DNA of 64,000 nucleotides from Macropodus opercularis (taxonomy: Eukaryota; Chordata; Actinopteri; Anabantiformes; Osphronemidae). The translations under genes were made by a program, and so were the position numbers. This document shows positions 21,131-35,452 of the stretch, one piece after another (within the stretch, counting starts at the first letter, position 1; each line of letters starts with the position of its first letter). Below the pieces are notes generated by a model. It ran no database searches and had not been told where the DNA came from. It saw only the letters and a program-made list of their open reading frames with translations. Location of the stretch: the NCBI GenBank assembly GCA_030770545.1, contig CM061093.1, forward strand, positions 992,001 through 1,056,000. The letters are read 5' to 3'.

Positions 21131-24100
21131 GCTCCAGGCCGCTACAATATATTTGATAGTATAAACTGTACTGCATTTTACTGCATTCATGGAGAATGTA
21201 ATTTTGTTAAAATAACAATAATAATACTACTAATAATAATGATGTTTTACAGTACTTAGCTTTAATCTACTCCACTTGTTTCTTATTGACATCTTTCACC
21301 TACACAGTTTCACTTTAAACCTTCTCTCTGATTCCTATTCTATTTCTATATTAAAAATTGTATCAATAAATGTGGTGCATGTACTGAATTTAATTCAACT
21401 AAACCTAAATACATACTAACACCCTCCATCGATATAATTCAGTTACCAATATTATTAATGACGCTGGTAATCTCAACAAACAGTTTCATCTGTGTTGAAC
21501 AGGAGGGCTCGAGCTGGACATCTCTATTTCATATTGGTTTCTAGTTATTAGCTTTGTATCTAGTTCATGTGTTAGTTCAAGCATTTCGGTTTCAGCCTTT
21601 CTAATCAGTCATAGTTAGTTTTGCTTTTGCTTTCTTTCAGTTGTTCTTCTGGGATCAATGATTTTGCATTCCTCCACACAAATGGAGGAACAGTTCGTAG
21701 TTCAATGAGCAAGGCATGATGGGAACAAGCAATTCATGAGCACATGGCCTGAGAAAGCAAGATAATATTTTATCCAGAATAAGAATCAGTGTCAGACCAG
21801 AATAAGAACATATACAAGGCTGAAGGAGATGCACAGATGAGAATTAGACTAATGAGACACGTTCTCAGGTAAAGAAAGGACAGAAAGGAAGCAAGACTTA
21901 AAAGGTGGCAACAGGAAGTAAACCTGATTGATGATTGTTACGCAAGGTGAGATTTAAATTTATTAAAATCAAGAAGATCTATGAATACGTATGATGGAGG
22001 AATTATTCAGAAAATGTAGTTGGTAAATCAAAAGGATTCAGGAATATTGGTGTAGGGGGATTATGGATATATCCTGTATCTGGATGGATATAAGGTTTAC
22101 TGGCTCATGAGGAGAATTTCATCGAGTTTGTTCCCAGCATGCTTTGCATGTTGTTTGAATTTCTTCTGTAAATGAATGTGAAGCAAGATTATGAGATGAT
22201 CAGTTTAGCATATCCCTCACCTGGACTGAAATTATGACAAGGAGTTCGATTTATTCTCCTCTTCCTCTGTATTTGGGAAGCGTCGCTCACAGAATATGTG
22301 CTTTTTACATGCCTAGCAGTCAGTACTGAATATCTGACTTTGGGACTTAATGTGCAAAGCAGTATTGCAGATTAAAAGGTTCAGTGTCAGTGGGGACTGA
22401 GGTGGTGCTGTGCTTTGGTTCTGGTTATTGTCTGTGCATGTCATTTCTGATGCAGGGAAGAAAGAGGAAGCTGAGGTGATACATAGAGGGAAAAGATTCA
22501 TTGGAGGTGTTGTGTGTATTTCAGTGTGGGTTTACATCTGTTCCCATTTCTTTGTGCAGCAGCAGCTGAGTAGATGCAGAGTGGAGTAAACCCCCCTTCC
22601 CCCCCTCTTTCACCTGATCTTTTCCCATCTCCTTCAAAGCGCTCATATCGTCCCTTTCAAGCCGCTCGGGTTGACAGTTCAAGGTTGAAGTGAAGGAAGA
22701 GGTAGGTGGGGGATAGCGTTGTAGCACACACAGCCACTGCAGGTAGTCGCTGCATGATCTACACTTTCTAAAGCGCTGAAGGAAAACAAGCATTGAAGTA
22801 AGCGTTGAACGTGGTTCTGCCTGTATGGAAGCTCATCTGCTTCCCTCCTCGCTCCTTCCCCCGTCTCAGTGTGGAGGTTATGGTGGGTTAAGCCACAAAC
22901 ACCGTCACTGTGTCATGTCAGAATAAATAAGTCAGTTTGGAATTGGTTTCACAATCAAGTGCTGTGATTTGATTCAAGTACAGCATCCTTCAAATGCGAT
23001 CTCTTTCCAGCATGAGGAACTGATTTCTTTGATTTCTTTGATGTAGTGACACATGTGACACGTGGGCATTTAGAAGACACTGATGTTCATCTTCACATCT
23101 ACTGACTTTTGATGGAAACACTTCAGGCTCTTGCTGTGTGACAAAATGTTTAGTTTGGCAGAAAATCCTACCTTTTGTCAGCTCTGATTAGACCTGCCTT
23201 GTTATTACTTTCCATTTTTATTACAAGATATAGTCTGAAAATACTATACTTCACCTACTGTACTGTACGCAGCAGACAAGTGGCATCAACCTGAGAAACA
23301 GACTCATTTCCCCAACTGGTAAAGTGCTCAACTTTATCAGTTGTGTCTCCTTCCCTTTCTTGTCCTTATTCTTCAATCCTTTAGTGGCTCCTTAATGCTT
23401 GAAGTTCATCTCACACACTACACAGGACTCTGAAAAGGTGAAGGTCATCATTATTTAAAAGGCAGAGGTGTCATGCATAATTCCAGCTTTTCAACATTTA
23501 CAGCTTTTTTCTTTAAGTTATCTTTTGGCTTGTAGAACTTGACTGGACTTGAGCATTTATATTTGATAGCATTTCTGTTCCTGTAACATTATACAGCTCA
23601 TAGCTTTACTGAATGTGCTAAGTTCCAGGAATTTGCCAGGAACAAACCAACAGTGGCAATGGTCAATGGAATTCAATACAATTTGCATAAATTAGACAAC
23701 ACAGTTATCTCTAATAGCAGTGGTTTTTGCTTTCACAACAGTGATGTTTCTTCTTGTTACTGTGTCTGCTGTGATGCTGCTAATGGTACTGTTGGCATCA
23801 GTCGTGACCATGTTTCCAGGCGAGGTATCCAGATGCAGACTGCATTTCAATATGAGGTAAAAATGTAATCACTACGATAATATTTACATTTCTCACATTA
23901 GTTCACAGCTCGCCATGCACACAGACACACATTTTAGACAGCATCACGTCTGCGCCAGCCTCCCGGCTCATCTCACACCTGCAGCACATTCTGTTCTGAG
24001 TCTAGTTAGGTGAAAACAACTTCCTTTTTATTGTATTAAAACATCATTGACAGTTCACATTCAGAAACAGAGAATGCATTAGTGCCCTGAGATGGACTGG

Positions 24101-27100
24101 ACCCCTGTCTGGGGTGTGCTCGCCTGTCGCCCTGGTGGCAGCTAAAGATGAGCAAGTTCGTGAGAATGCCTGAGTTTGTCTCCTTAAGTGATGAGCTCAA
24201 AAATAGAAAGTTACATTTCTCTTGAAAAACTTGAGTGTAGTAAGCGAGGCAAGACAAGACAAGAGTAACAACAGCAATGTGAAAAGAGGGACATGAATAG
24301 CTGGCAGGATTTCACATGGTAAGAAGGCATTGTTGTGATCTGTCTGTGGCTGAAAAGGAGTCTACACAACTGAGGAAGACCAACTGGTGAAGGCCACTGA
24401 TGTGCACCCAGCCAGGGGAGGCTGTCAAGTAAAGTTCCTTACTTATAATTCTAAACCTACAGGAACCGTCTCCATGACCCCAGAGTTAGGGTCAGCAACA
24501 CTTCTAGGTGTATTGCCTGCATCAAATGCTGGAAATATTAAATTTTTCAAACAAACGTTTAACATGAATGTTACTTGTCTTGCTGGGTAAGGAAGTAGCA
24601 GTCAGCTTTACATTACTGACTGGTACTTACTTACGTCCAATCGTCTTCACACGTCACATCCCACTTCCTGTTATAACCCGAGGTATCTGATGTGTGAACA
24701 TACAGAGCAGAGACAAACGGTTCATACACTGAGCAGGTACCCTGAGAATATATTACAATTTCCTCCCCCATATTAGGCAGTTTTTATTACTATTCATAAT
24801 TCTGGTGATATTGACTCAGTGATAGGCTGAGTTGACTTTATGAGGCCTTTCCTCTCAGAGGGATACTAGTGTGCGCCTCTAGATGAGTCAGCAGAATAGC
24901 ATCAAAACTAATCACAATTTAACAGATCTTCAAGTCCCAAGGTCACACAATTGTAAATAAAGTGAAGCTGAAGCACACTTTGGACAATCCCAGATGAGCT
25001 CGATACTGGGCTTGGATTTGCCACAGGCGTTATTTAAATATGCAGCGTCTCAGCAGGTTTTCTCATAGTAATAACCATACGCTAAGACTAGTCACTCCTG
25101 AGGTTTTTGTATTGAATACCTTATTCTAATTTAATAAAACTATGAAAGCGATGTTGTGTTTGGTAGAAAAGTGTACAACATTTGCACAGACAACTTCTTC
25201 ATCATAAAGATGTCATTGTTATGTGATGAAAGCAAACAGGTGTGACTTAAAGTAACAAACTAATTATTTTAGGGTGGATCACCAGAGGTTCACAAAAATA
25301 CAATATGAAAAGTTGACAACTGAAGAAAGGGAGAAAACAAAAACAGTAAGAGAAACTAATCAAATAAAAACAAGTTTACAGAACCCAAGGTCCGCGGCAG
25401 CAAGGCCTAGAGTACAGAACTACGAGAGGAAGGACAGGAGCTGTGGGTGGAAGGGCGGCAGACAATCTGGAGATATACAGGGGTATACATACAAAACACT
25501 GAGGGGAAGGCACAAGTGGGTGTAGTTGGTCAAACGAGTAATGGGTGAAGCAGGAGTGGCTGGAGCGAGAGACAGGACGCAGAACAGAACCAGGCCAGGG
25601 ATCAAGACACCACTGGGTTGGTCTTGTTCCTGCACCATTTGGACCATGTTGTCAACCTTTTAGCAGAATCAGCGCGTACAAATTGTTTGTGACCACAATC
25701 ACCGACTTGTGTTCATTAATAAAAAAAACTTTGTTGCGCTTTGCTCTCTTTTTAGTTCTAGTTGTACAGCTTCAATAGTCAAACTAATATGTGACACAAA
25801 TGTTTCCTAAAAATGGTTCATCACTGTTTCAAAGCTCATAATGCCCAGAAGTGAGGAGCAAACAGACCCTATGGGTCAGCAAAAACAGTAACAATACTGA
25901 ACAGCAAACCTAAAACCTGCAGACTGAGTCAGAGCCTCAACAATGAGGAGCTAAAATCTTTGTTACAGTTAACAGTGTGTCCTCTGGAGATGACAGGGAG
26001 ATGTGGCTGGAAATCACATTATAGGATTCTGACATTGTCATTTATCTGTGAAATATCCACAGGTTATAGCCAGAGCTGTGGAGTGATGGGTGCTGTGACG
26101 ATATTCTTCCCTGTTGCCTTACTAAAATTGTGGTGTGGTCCTTCGAATAAGCTTTTTCTTGCAGTCATATCCAAACTCTGCGCAGAAAACCTGAGGCCCT
26201 GAGGATCACTGCAGCATTAGGTGATTTGTAGTTGTGAAAAATGAATTTAGCGATGTTCAGATTCTCGCATTCAGTCAAGCTTTGCCTCAAGAAAAATAAA
26301 TTAACAGGCTTATCATGGTTGCCGTAGCCAGCGCTATACTGTATGCAGAGTTCTACTTTCTTCTGCGTCTTCTCTGTTGACTGGCTCCTGCTGTGTTGTT
26401 CCATTTTAAGTGATTTCACAGCCATCTCACAGAAGGAGTTGTTGACCCCCAGCCCTGCTATTTTTGAATAATTTACGTTTGCTGGCCCTGCACTGTCAGA
26501 CAGGTAACAGCTTGCTCTGATATTGCGTGTAGAAGGACCATCCTTCATACACCTTCTCTGTCACAGATAAAGCATGCCCGGTGGACCCGGTGACACTGGC
26601 ATCAAATGATTAATTAGGAAACACATCCTTCAGAGGCAGACGTTTCAATTACTGCTAACTAAAATTGTTCAGCTAACTGAGTTGCTTTGAGTCCATAGCT
26701 GAGGACGTGGCATTCATAGAGATAGAAAAAGCTTGTGTTTTGTAAACAGCTCTGACTTGACTTGCTTGTTTCAATGCTCAACATCAGGCAGGTCTGTCCA
26801 GCAGAAATTGAAATTAAAAAGACAGTACAGGTAAAGTGAAACGGTGGAATGGCTGTTTCACATCAGTCTGTTTGACAATCCAACAAGCACTATTTAGAAA
26901 ATCAATATGCACATATTATATATACAACAGATGTCAGATATAGACAAATGTCAACTAAAATGTAAACGATACATCATTTGTAATTGTAGAAATGCAAATG
27001 TATACTGGAGCTTTGATTCATATAAATGCCTCACCTTTCAGCTCCACTGATAAAATTGTGAAAACAAAACAGAATATTGCCAGTAGTCCAGAAGAAATGA

Positions 27101-27329
27101 CCATAATAGGTGACTAATAGTTACATAAATGTCTATTTAAATCATTGGTTGCACTTCGTACCCACATGCAGAGCAGGTGATTGTGAAAGTCAGCATGACA
27201 TTATCAACAACAAACATCTTTTCATGTGTCACATGTTTAAATGGATCTGTGCTCAGTGTGTGAACGCACATCCCTTAGCTCCTGGAATCCACACGCACAG
27301 GCCTCCTCCTGTGCTGGTTTCACTATGAG
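21131..27329. other. Non-coding, about 6 kb, no supported gene
   Basis: Reading all frames I find only short unrelated frames (60-130 codons, e.g. minus 26165-26548) with no motif I can name. A fragment with the words 'gacccctgtctggggtgtgc' near 24095 fits the SINE-type repeat. The segment at about 25360-25650 resembles a decayed LTR in composition. Confidence 0.45.
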
Positions 27330-27455
27330 GGGCTGTGGTGGTCAGCACTCTTGCCTCACAGCCAGGAGAAGGTCCTTGGTGTTCTCCCTGTGTGCGTGGG
27401 CTTTCTCTGGTTCACTGGACATTTTGAATTTGCCCGTAGGTGTGAGAATGATTGT
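27330..27455 (+). mobile_element. SINE-type repeat fragment
   Basis: 'ctgtggtggtcagcactctt', then 'gcctcacagccaggagaagg', 'ttctccctgtgtgcgtgggc' and 'tgcccgtaggtgtgagaatg'. This is the common teleost repeat with a tRNA-like head (box-A-like 'tggtggtcagca'); the box B region is deleted. Confidence 0.7.
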
Positions 27456-28719
27456 GTGATTCGTTTACTTCCTGTTCAGCCCATTGCTTTTAACAATCAC
27501 ACAATGTTTCCTCATAACGAGAAAGAAAAGAACCATCATCATGACATACATGAGTTAATTCACTTAAACACTTACACCTACTGTCAATCTCTGACAGTTT
27601 GTTTTTAGCTCAAACAACATAGGCCAGAAGCAGTGAGGGTCATGGCCACACCCTGAAAATCTATGCATAAAGTGCAATAACAAAAACAAGCACAAGCACA
27701 ACAAGGAACTATTCACAACCAGCAGGAAGTGGGTAATACCCATGATGCCCTGAGCCGCTACATTACTCTTCCTGTCCAACAGAACAGACATTCAGCCCAG
27801 TACTGTATCCTCATAGTTGTCCTTTCGAGTAGCTTCAAATCAGTGGGTGATAATTCTGAACTAATCAATACAAATCTATTTCAGATCACATTTTGCTTGT
27901 GCCATTCAACAGCTGCAGTTAGCATTTGCTTTGACAAGGTACAGTTTTAATACAGCCATTCACAATAATCATTATCGACTTTGTGGGTCAAATTCTTCCT
28001 TTGGTATTAAATAGAATTGTGTTGTGTTGTAGTGTTGTGTGTACCTCTAAGTGCATTGAGCCCTGAATACATGAACACAACATACTGTAAAGCAGCAGTC
28101 TCAGCACGGAAGCAGTCTGCTGTAACAGTGATTATTTTATGGATAGACAGGCAAAATCTGAGTCGCTTTACTTAAGTCTTCACCATCTGTTAATACTCTG
28201 GTTGACTCCCTGTAGAGACAAACGCTACCTCAGACTCAGACGTGTGCACAGACAGTCTCAGCATTGATATCCACGCTGTCTGTGCATGAATGAAAGCCAG
28301 TTTCTTTCTGGTTTACTGCATTTCAAAGCACTGACATAGTGGTTGTTTTCGCTTGACCTAGAATTTGACCTAAAAGCCTCTCGTATAGACATAAATGCTG
28401 CTTTGATCCACATCTGGTTTTCACTCACACTGTGTACGGCAACTTTGCTCACTTTCATAATTGATCTCACCTGCTCTCCCCCTCTCTCTGAGATCTACTG
28501 CTCATCCACCTCTGTTAGATCTGCTGTCACCTACGGACCACATAACTTTGTGCCATCTGACGTTCAGGTGTCTCATGGCTGTTCAATGTTTTTGCCCAAG
28601 AGGAGTTCAGATGGAACTTTATGTTATTAGAAGAAGATTAAGAGTGTTTGAGAGGAAAGGTTTGATTATTGTTGGAGGTCTCTGAGCCAAGTATTAGCCT
28701 TGTAAAACAAGCCAACTTT
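27456..28719. other. Non-coding, no recognised gene
   Basis: Short frames only; nothing assignable. Confidence 0.45.
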
Positions 28720-28862
28720 GACTGCTGAGTGCTTTGGCAGGATTGTCTTGAAGCACATCAATGATGTTATCCCTGCCAATCTAGCTCAGCACCAGTTCAC
28801 CTCTAGAGGGAATCGTTCTACAGAAGATGCCGTCTCAATAGCAATACACACAGCCCCGATAT
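28720..28862 (+). mobile_element. LINE reverse transcriptase fragment
   Basis: The plus frame reads 'CFGRIVLKHINDVIPANLAQ', then 'HQFTSRGNRSTEDAVSIAIH', the RT block before the first catalytic motif of L2-clade fish LINEs. It is isolated and truncated at both ends. Confidence 0.8.
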
Positions 28863-30894
28863 AGCTGGAGCATCCTAACGCCTTTGCTGGGGTCTCAGGT
28901 GAAGACTGGGTTTCATCGTGTAAAGTGGTGGCAGGAGTGTGGAGCACGAAGCACAGAGCTTAGCCTGGTGAGAACTGGTGAGAACTGGTAAGGTTACTGG
29001 CGACTGAGGAGGATGGCTAGGGTGGTAATTTCCAGGAGGGTTGCATGGGGAGAGAGTGAGACCAGGTTTTAAAGGAAAGGTTTAAGCAGACTGTTTTTTT
29101 TCTATTGTTTCAACTTAGATGAGGATCACAACACATTTATGACCAATTTATGCAGAAATCCATGTGATCCCAAAGGGTTCACAGTCTTTTTCTTGCAACT
29201 GTACCTGCAACTACATTTCTTCATTCATCACCTGACCCAGTACTTACCAGCCTCCAGGAGGATCGGTCTGTGCTTGCATTACATTCCTTGTCACGTGAGT
29301 CCTAGAGGCAATCTTTGAACTCAGGTCTTTCGTACGTCTAATGTTCTTCTGGCTAGAAGCCTTAGTGTTAGTAGGTTACATATTGATTTATAATTAGAGC
29401 ATCTTAGTGCAGCGGTATTGTTATAATCATCTTCTGTAGCGTTAAAGCAAAGTAAGAAATATTTCATTTCAAACAGAAACTGTTATGGTCTGTGCCTTGT
29501 TATCTTGTTCAGCATTTATTGGTTTAAATCCTATATGTGCCAGAGTAATGTTGGTTTAGCATCTTAATGGATTGTCAATTCTAATCCTTCTTAATCCTTT
29601 TAATGCCTCTTGATGTGGATGATTGTTAGTATTTGACAGTCAATCTGGAAAACCCAGCATTTAGACGACCAGCTGAAATGCTCCCACATATTTGAGATGA
29701 GAAACACATTGTGTGTCAGCTTCTTGAAATATGCCTCCAAAACACTATTAAGCGTACACTGCAAAATCACAAAATGCCCAACTAGACTCCCAGAGACTGT
29801 AATCTGACTACGTCTCTAGCCCAGCAGCTTGACAGGTTACCAAAGTCTGCCCAATTAGCAAGCTACTTGTGAGTCCACAGAAGTTTTGTTTACTAACCCG
29901 AGTTCACTTGTCACTGAGACGTGTCAACTTAAACACATCACAATAAAACAAAGTAAACTTCTTACAATCGTGTGCAGACCAAAGCAAACATGCTGTGAGT
30001 GTTCTTGTGCTTCGAAACAATGGATCGTTTTTGACAGACAGCAGCCTTGACTGAGTTAAAATGATCTATTGATGCTGTATGATGGAGTCAGACACAGTAT
30101 GAAGTCTTTTATGTTGCGCATACAACATGTCATTAATAACATTATTAGGAGATATTCAGAGTTATTTTCTCTATACATTCACTATTCATCTTAATCCTAG
30201 TTATTCTAAATCTCTCAAACAGAATATCCAGTAAATGCGTGCATGTAAACATTCAATTTGTATGGTGTGTAAGAATGTACATATTTCATTAAACTGGTGT
30301 TTTGTTCTTCTGTTGAATTGTGAATGAGAAATGCAATAAACACTGACAGCAGCATGATTCACCACAAATTAAGCAATAGTGGACTGAAAACCTCTACATC
30401 CTTTCTGGATGTTTCCAAACGCTATGGGACTCAATAGATCAAACTGACGCTCAGAAAAATGTTTGCAAAATTACTTCTTAGCCATATTTAGAACAAAAAG
30501 TAACATTTCTATCTGTATGTAGCAGCCACAGAGCAATAGCCATAGTGACCACATGTTGTTACAGATGTTGTTGTACATACATGTTACAGGGCCACACTTA
30601 CAAACACAAATTCCTGCTGTCATCACTAGACTGTTGCGACGCACCAAATGATAACACATAAATCATCAACCTGTACAACAAAAGAAAGTAAGTACACGTT
30701 GTTTTAGTGCTCAATAAGCAAAGCTGACTTTGAGTAAAGTTGTAGCAACCAGGGGTCACTGAGGAAGCTGCTCGGTTTCAAGATACGAGGTAATGCAAGA
30801 GTAAAGCTGACGTCATCAGTATTCCAGTGCTTCTCAACCAATACCAGGGTTTTCCCTGAGCCTGTCGTAGGATTATGGGTTATGACCCTTTGTT
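28863..30894. other. Non-coding, no recognised gene
   Basis: AT-rich spacer. A short direct duplication 'gtgagaactggtgagaactg' occurs near 28970. Confidence 0.5.
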
Positions 30895-30991
30895 CACTGT
30901 CCTGCTGGTTTTCTTGACCCTGCCCTAGTTACCACTGCTCACCTGGATCAGGTGTGTCATTTGGCTTTTCCAGAAAACCAGCAGGACAGTG
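30895..30991. repeat. Perfect 20-bp inverted repeat with 57-bp spacer
   Basis: 30895-30914 (CACTGTCCTGCTGGTTTTCT) is exactly complementary to 30972-30991. The words 'accagcaggacagt' and 'aggactacccaccca' resemble a small non-autonomous element common in vertebrates; a related fragment is at 63505-63565 ('atccagcaggacagttgccc'). Confidence 0.8.
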
Positions 30992-32735
30992 GTCCTGGAC
31001 CAGGACTACCCACCCAGGCTTCTACGTTTGCTTTTAGGCCAGAGTTTATGGTTCCTCTCAGAACATGGTCTGTTGTCCCACAACCACATTTGGTTATTAT
31101 TTGATATTGTATTTGATATTAGTTTAAAAATGTTCCACTGTCTTGTTGTTTTTCATGCGTAGCATGAAATAAATATTCAGCAGTTTGTTGGTCAGTCCCT
31201 AAGTTTAGTGTTTTGTAATCTGGATATATTTCTTCCCCAGTGAATGTGGCTTTCATTAAGACATCAACTACACTCTGAAAGCCCCACAGAGCTGCTGTGG
31301 TTGTAAAATGAGAGTTAGTGTTTCGCTGATAAGCAGTGGAAGCTGTGGTATTCAGATAAGGCCTTTGTACCTGATGTACGCTCACACTCCATATCACAGA
31401 CTCCATGTCAAGGACACACGATGCCATCATAATGCTACGTCAGAAGATTAACTCAAGCCAGGACATGTGTAAAAGCCCACGATTTGATAACCTTGTCATG
31501 GCTTGTCCTGTAAACATCGCCATTTATATTTCATTTTAGCACTGGGCAAGGCTGCATAATAAAGATGTAGACCTTCAACAGTTTCTTATCTGCTCTGGTG
31601 CATCTCACAGCAAAATATTCCCCTGCTGTTCACTTGATTTGCCTTTTTGTCTGTGAGGCCTCATGGTATATAATAACTATAATATCCTTCTTTCAATTAC
31701 TACCAGACACTATACACTTATCACAGCAAAATTATCAGCAGCATAACGTGTCCTAAAGGAGTGTTAAATTGCCATCATGGGAGTGCTACAGGCAATGATA
31801 AAAACTCAATAAACTCACCGTTGAAGAGCCTGCTGTAATACTGAGCCATTTTATGTCCTTCCAGGGATATTATAGAATATTATGGGCCGTATTTGTCAGG
31901 GAAATCTTTGTTTTTTCCCATTAATCTTGAGAGAATATAGCAAATGAATCATGATCCTAATATAGAGCACAAATCCTTGGGTTAAAAACAATAGCGCGAG
32001 GGGGCACTGATTGCCAAACACAAATCACGCATCACTGACAGTTCTGCTCTGACAGGATAGAGAGATTGCGTTGAGAAGGTAGTCATGGCAACAACATATC
32101 TGCGACACACAAGCACAACATGTCTACACAAAGACAAACAGATACCGATCTCGGTTGAGATGATACACAGCAAGCACAGACATGGATAAAAACTGGAAAA
32201 TTACCTCAACATTATTAAGCCACTCACCAACTATTACTTATCCATCTCAGGAGTCTTTTGCATTTTGCTGATGGATGGACTTACTAAATAAGTTAGATTT
32301 GGACCTTAGTAACATGTTTGCAGCTTGTATACCAAGATTATTTAAATTGACTTTCTTTCAGACAGAGAGAATGGATAATGAAAATGCTGCTATTGCTTAT
32401 ATATTGCTGTACATGTTTCATGGCTAGACACACGTCTGACATGAGCCTGGCATAGCTGAGTCTGTGTCCCTCATGTGCTACTACCTAAAGCAAGGCATGT
32501 TGACATATTTGATCGCAGCATTGCTCAAGCTTTTCTAGAGGTAGCTCAAACTGTGAACAGCATAATTTCCATGAGAAATTTTGTTCCTAGGATGCTGTGG
32601 GGATGATCAATCATTACTTCTGAAGTCTTCTGTAGTTCTACTGTCATTGAGTGGGACAAACACTCCTAACAGACCAATACAGGTCCAACATACAGTACAT
32701 GGGTTAACCTACAGGCATGTCTCTAGATGTCACCA
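30992..32735. other. Non-coding, no recognised gene
   Basis: Short frames only; nothing assignable. Confidence 0.5.
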
Positions 32736-32789
32736 CCGTGCCATCATTGAAGCAACCATAGGAGTTTTTCTTCCACTGTTGATATTAAT

Positions 32790-32933
32790 GTAATGTAATT
32801 GATTGGCTACAATTACGAGCTGCTCTATGTGGGATTTGTTGGGTTTAATTGTGTAACGTCTTAAACCTTACTTGTAAAGTGCCTTGAGATAACTGATGTT
32901 GTGAATTAGCGCTATAGAAAAAAAATTGAATTG
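32790..32933 (+). mobile_element. LINE 3' end, plus orientation
   Basis: 'tgctctatgtgggatttgtt', 'aaaccttacttgtaaagtgc' and 'gctatagaaaaaaaattgaa' are the reverse complement of the 3' UTR and tail seen at 2987-3130. The copy is heavily 5'-truncated. Confidence 0.8.
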
Positions 32934-35319
32934 AAATAATGAAAAGATCAGTCTTGTCTCTGTTTGACATGTTTCATATGTTGAGTATTCTATTGTTTTT
33001 TAAATAGTCAGTAATTAGTAAAGGAAAGCCAGAGGGAGAACAGAATCATTAGCCAACCTAATGTGAGCTGCTTCACAGCCTGTGCTTGATAATCACCTCA
33101 TAATGCTGCCATCAGTCAACTAAAGAGTTGAGTGAAGTAAATAAATTATTTGAATTTTTAACAGAAGATGTTTTTGCATTACATACTAGAATCCATCGGC
33201 TGAAAGGAGCAGCCAGTTGAAGCGATGACTCTTTCACTGCATCATGGGTAATGAGGTAGACAGGAGGAAGTAAATAGGAGCTGAGGGGGCCAAGGTTGTA
33301 TTCAATACCATTTATTCAAGTTTATATGAAGCGGAAATATTGTGTGAAGGTGTTGGACAGGAGTCATTGACTCCCTCGACTCTTGGTTTTCAATCTAGGA
33401 GGCTAAGTTGAAACAGCGTACTGAGGGGGAGGTGTAGTACACAAGTCAATGTGTTGGAGTGATATAATGTGCACTCACAAGTTATGATCCTTAAAGCTCC
33501 CTAATCAATACTTATATATTAATATTTGATAATATGATATGTGTTGGGAGACGTGCTGCTCGTAGAGATAAACCCACTTATAACACAACTCTGCAGTAGC
33601 TGTTGTATATTGGTTTTAATGACCAGCCCACAAAACAGACAAAGGTACCGTCCAGAACCTCCTCAATCAAAGAAAACAAGGCCTTGATTTTCCATTGGCT
33701 GATGGAACATTTGGCTCCACATGTAATTAATGTAATTATTCTGGAAGTTTATTTTAACACACAGTAAAAGCTCTATTTAAGTATGTAGCAGAGTATGTAG
33801 TGTCTGTGTTACACAGATGACGTGCATCATCACTTCTCCCAATGCGACAGGCAACATACTGAATAAACGTATGTATGCCCTAAAGTTATAAGGGCAAACA
33901 GATGACAGCACACTTCAAACTGCATTGAATGCAAATACAACAACATGACTGATTTCGAACTGAAACACAGGCTGTATTCTGTACCACTCGTCTACATGAA
34001 TCACAATTTATGGATGTGTGCTTTGTACCTGGTGTGTGTGCACATGTGTGAGTGTGATTTTTTTCTCATGCCTCAGCTTTTTGTGGCCTAGTTTACAAAG
34101 GTTCATTCTGGAAGGAGGCAGGTCAGCAGAGAAGAGGAGATGATGAATGACAGAGAGCCTCTTTCCTCCAGCTAACCCCTCATCTTTCTCTCTGTCTGTC
34201 TTTCCTGTTGGCTCGTCATGCAGTCTTCTTCGTGTGTCACTGCAGAGACAGAGCACAGCATCCAGATATGATGTTACCAGCCGCCAGATAGAGACCCATC
34301 ACTTCAAGGACCTGTCACTCTGTGCCAAGCCTCTTGAGGACTGTGGGGAGCAGGCCACTTCTTGCCCAAGCAGTCGTGTTGTCTGATTTGAATAGCACTC
34401 TCTGAATGCCTGTCTGCTGAATTCAAGCCGGGGTTGACGTTTAACAGCGTAAGTGTGGCAGATTCAAAATGGGGAGCATGCTTTCTCAGCTGTACGAGTA
34501 AAGTGAGTATATTTCCGTACATGGTGTTACTGCATGTTTGTGATTAGGAAGCCGTGCCTCCTCTGTGAGCGCCCAGAGACTGTTTTTAACTCCTGTAGCA
34601 AAGACTATTCCCAGTTTGCTTCTGTAGATCACGCGACCAGGACGACAGCTGAGTGGAATGTTAATTTAAAAAAAGGAAGCCCCTGCAGGAGCAGCCACTG
34701 TTGTTCGTGGTGTGGAGTGAATACTGAGTGTTGGTGCTGAGGCTCCAGACGGTGAAAGGGCAGAGGGGTGAGCACCATGTTTGGTTTGATTCTTCCACTT
34801 GCTTCTTCTGGGATTTGCTTCATCAGAGATGCTGTTTGAGTATTTTTAATGAGCTAAGAATCTCTGCTTCTCAACCGTGGAGCTCACATTGTGCACCTGA
34901 CAGCGAGCTGATGAAGAACAAGGAGATGACTACCATGATTTGTGTGAGACAAGATCAATGAAAGTTTGATGGGTGTATTTTGTAGCTCGTGATCTCTGAT
35001 GCAGGGTGTATGGCTGCTAACAGATCTGCTGCTCCAAGGGTAGATTTAGGATTCCCCACTGACGCTGTTAGAATATGATTTAAGGACTATATACTGATCT
35101 CTGATAGGACACCACACCACACCCTGTCAGTGCTTAGATTGTATTGTGTTAAAAACTAACTGTGGTTTTTAGTACTCTAGTCATGACAGAAGAGAGAAGG
35201 AGTCAACGATAACCACCAAGCACTGATGACATTTTCACCTACTACATTTATTTCCCTCTCTTTCATTTCACAGCATGCTGTTAGCATTAGTATGCTATTC
35301 TGCATTTTCATCTTCAACA
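32934..35319. other. Non-coding, no recognised gene
   Basis: Only short overlapping frames (60-82 codons) on both strands without recognisable domains. Confidence 0.45.
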
Positions 35320-35452
35320 TACCTGTTTCTGCCTGACAGGTCGCCATTCCATCACAGGGCCACATACAGAGACAGTCACTCACACCTACAGTATGTGCAA
35401 CGCAGAGTCTACAAGCAACCTGCTTGTTCCAGGAGAAAGTCCCCGCAGACAC
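35320..35452 (-). mobile_element. SINE-type repeat fragment
   Basis: 'tgacaggtcgccattccatc', 'acagggccacatacagagac' and 'agtccccgcagacacctggg' are the reverse-oriented words of the common teleost repeat. Confidence 0.6.

Noticed and set aside
26165..26548. 127-codon minus-strand frame
   Set aside because: No recognisable motif, no splice sites joining it to other exons, and a composition like random AT-rich DNA.
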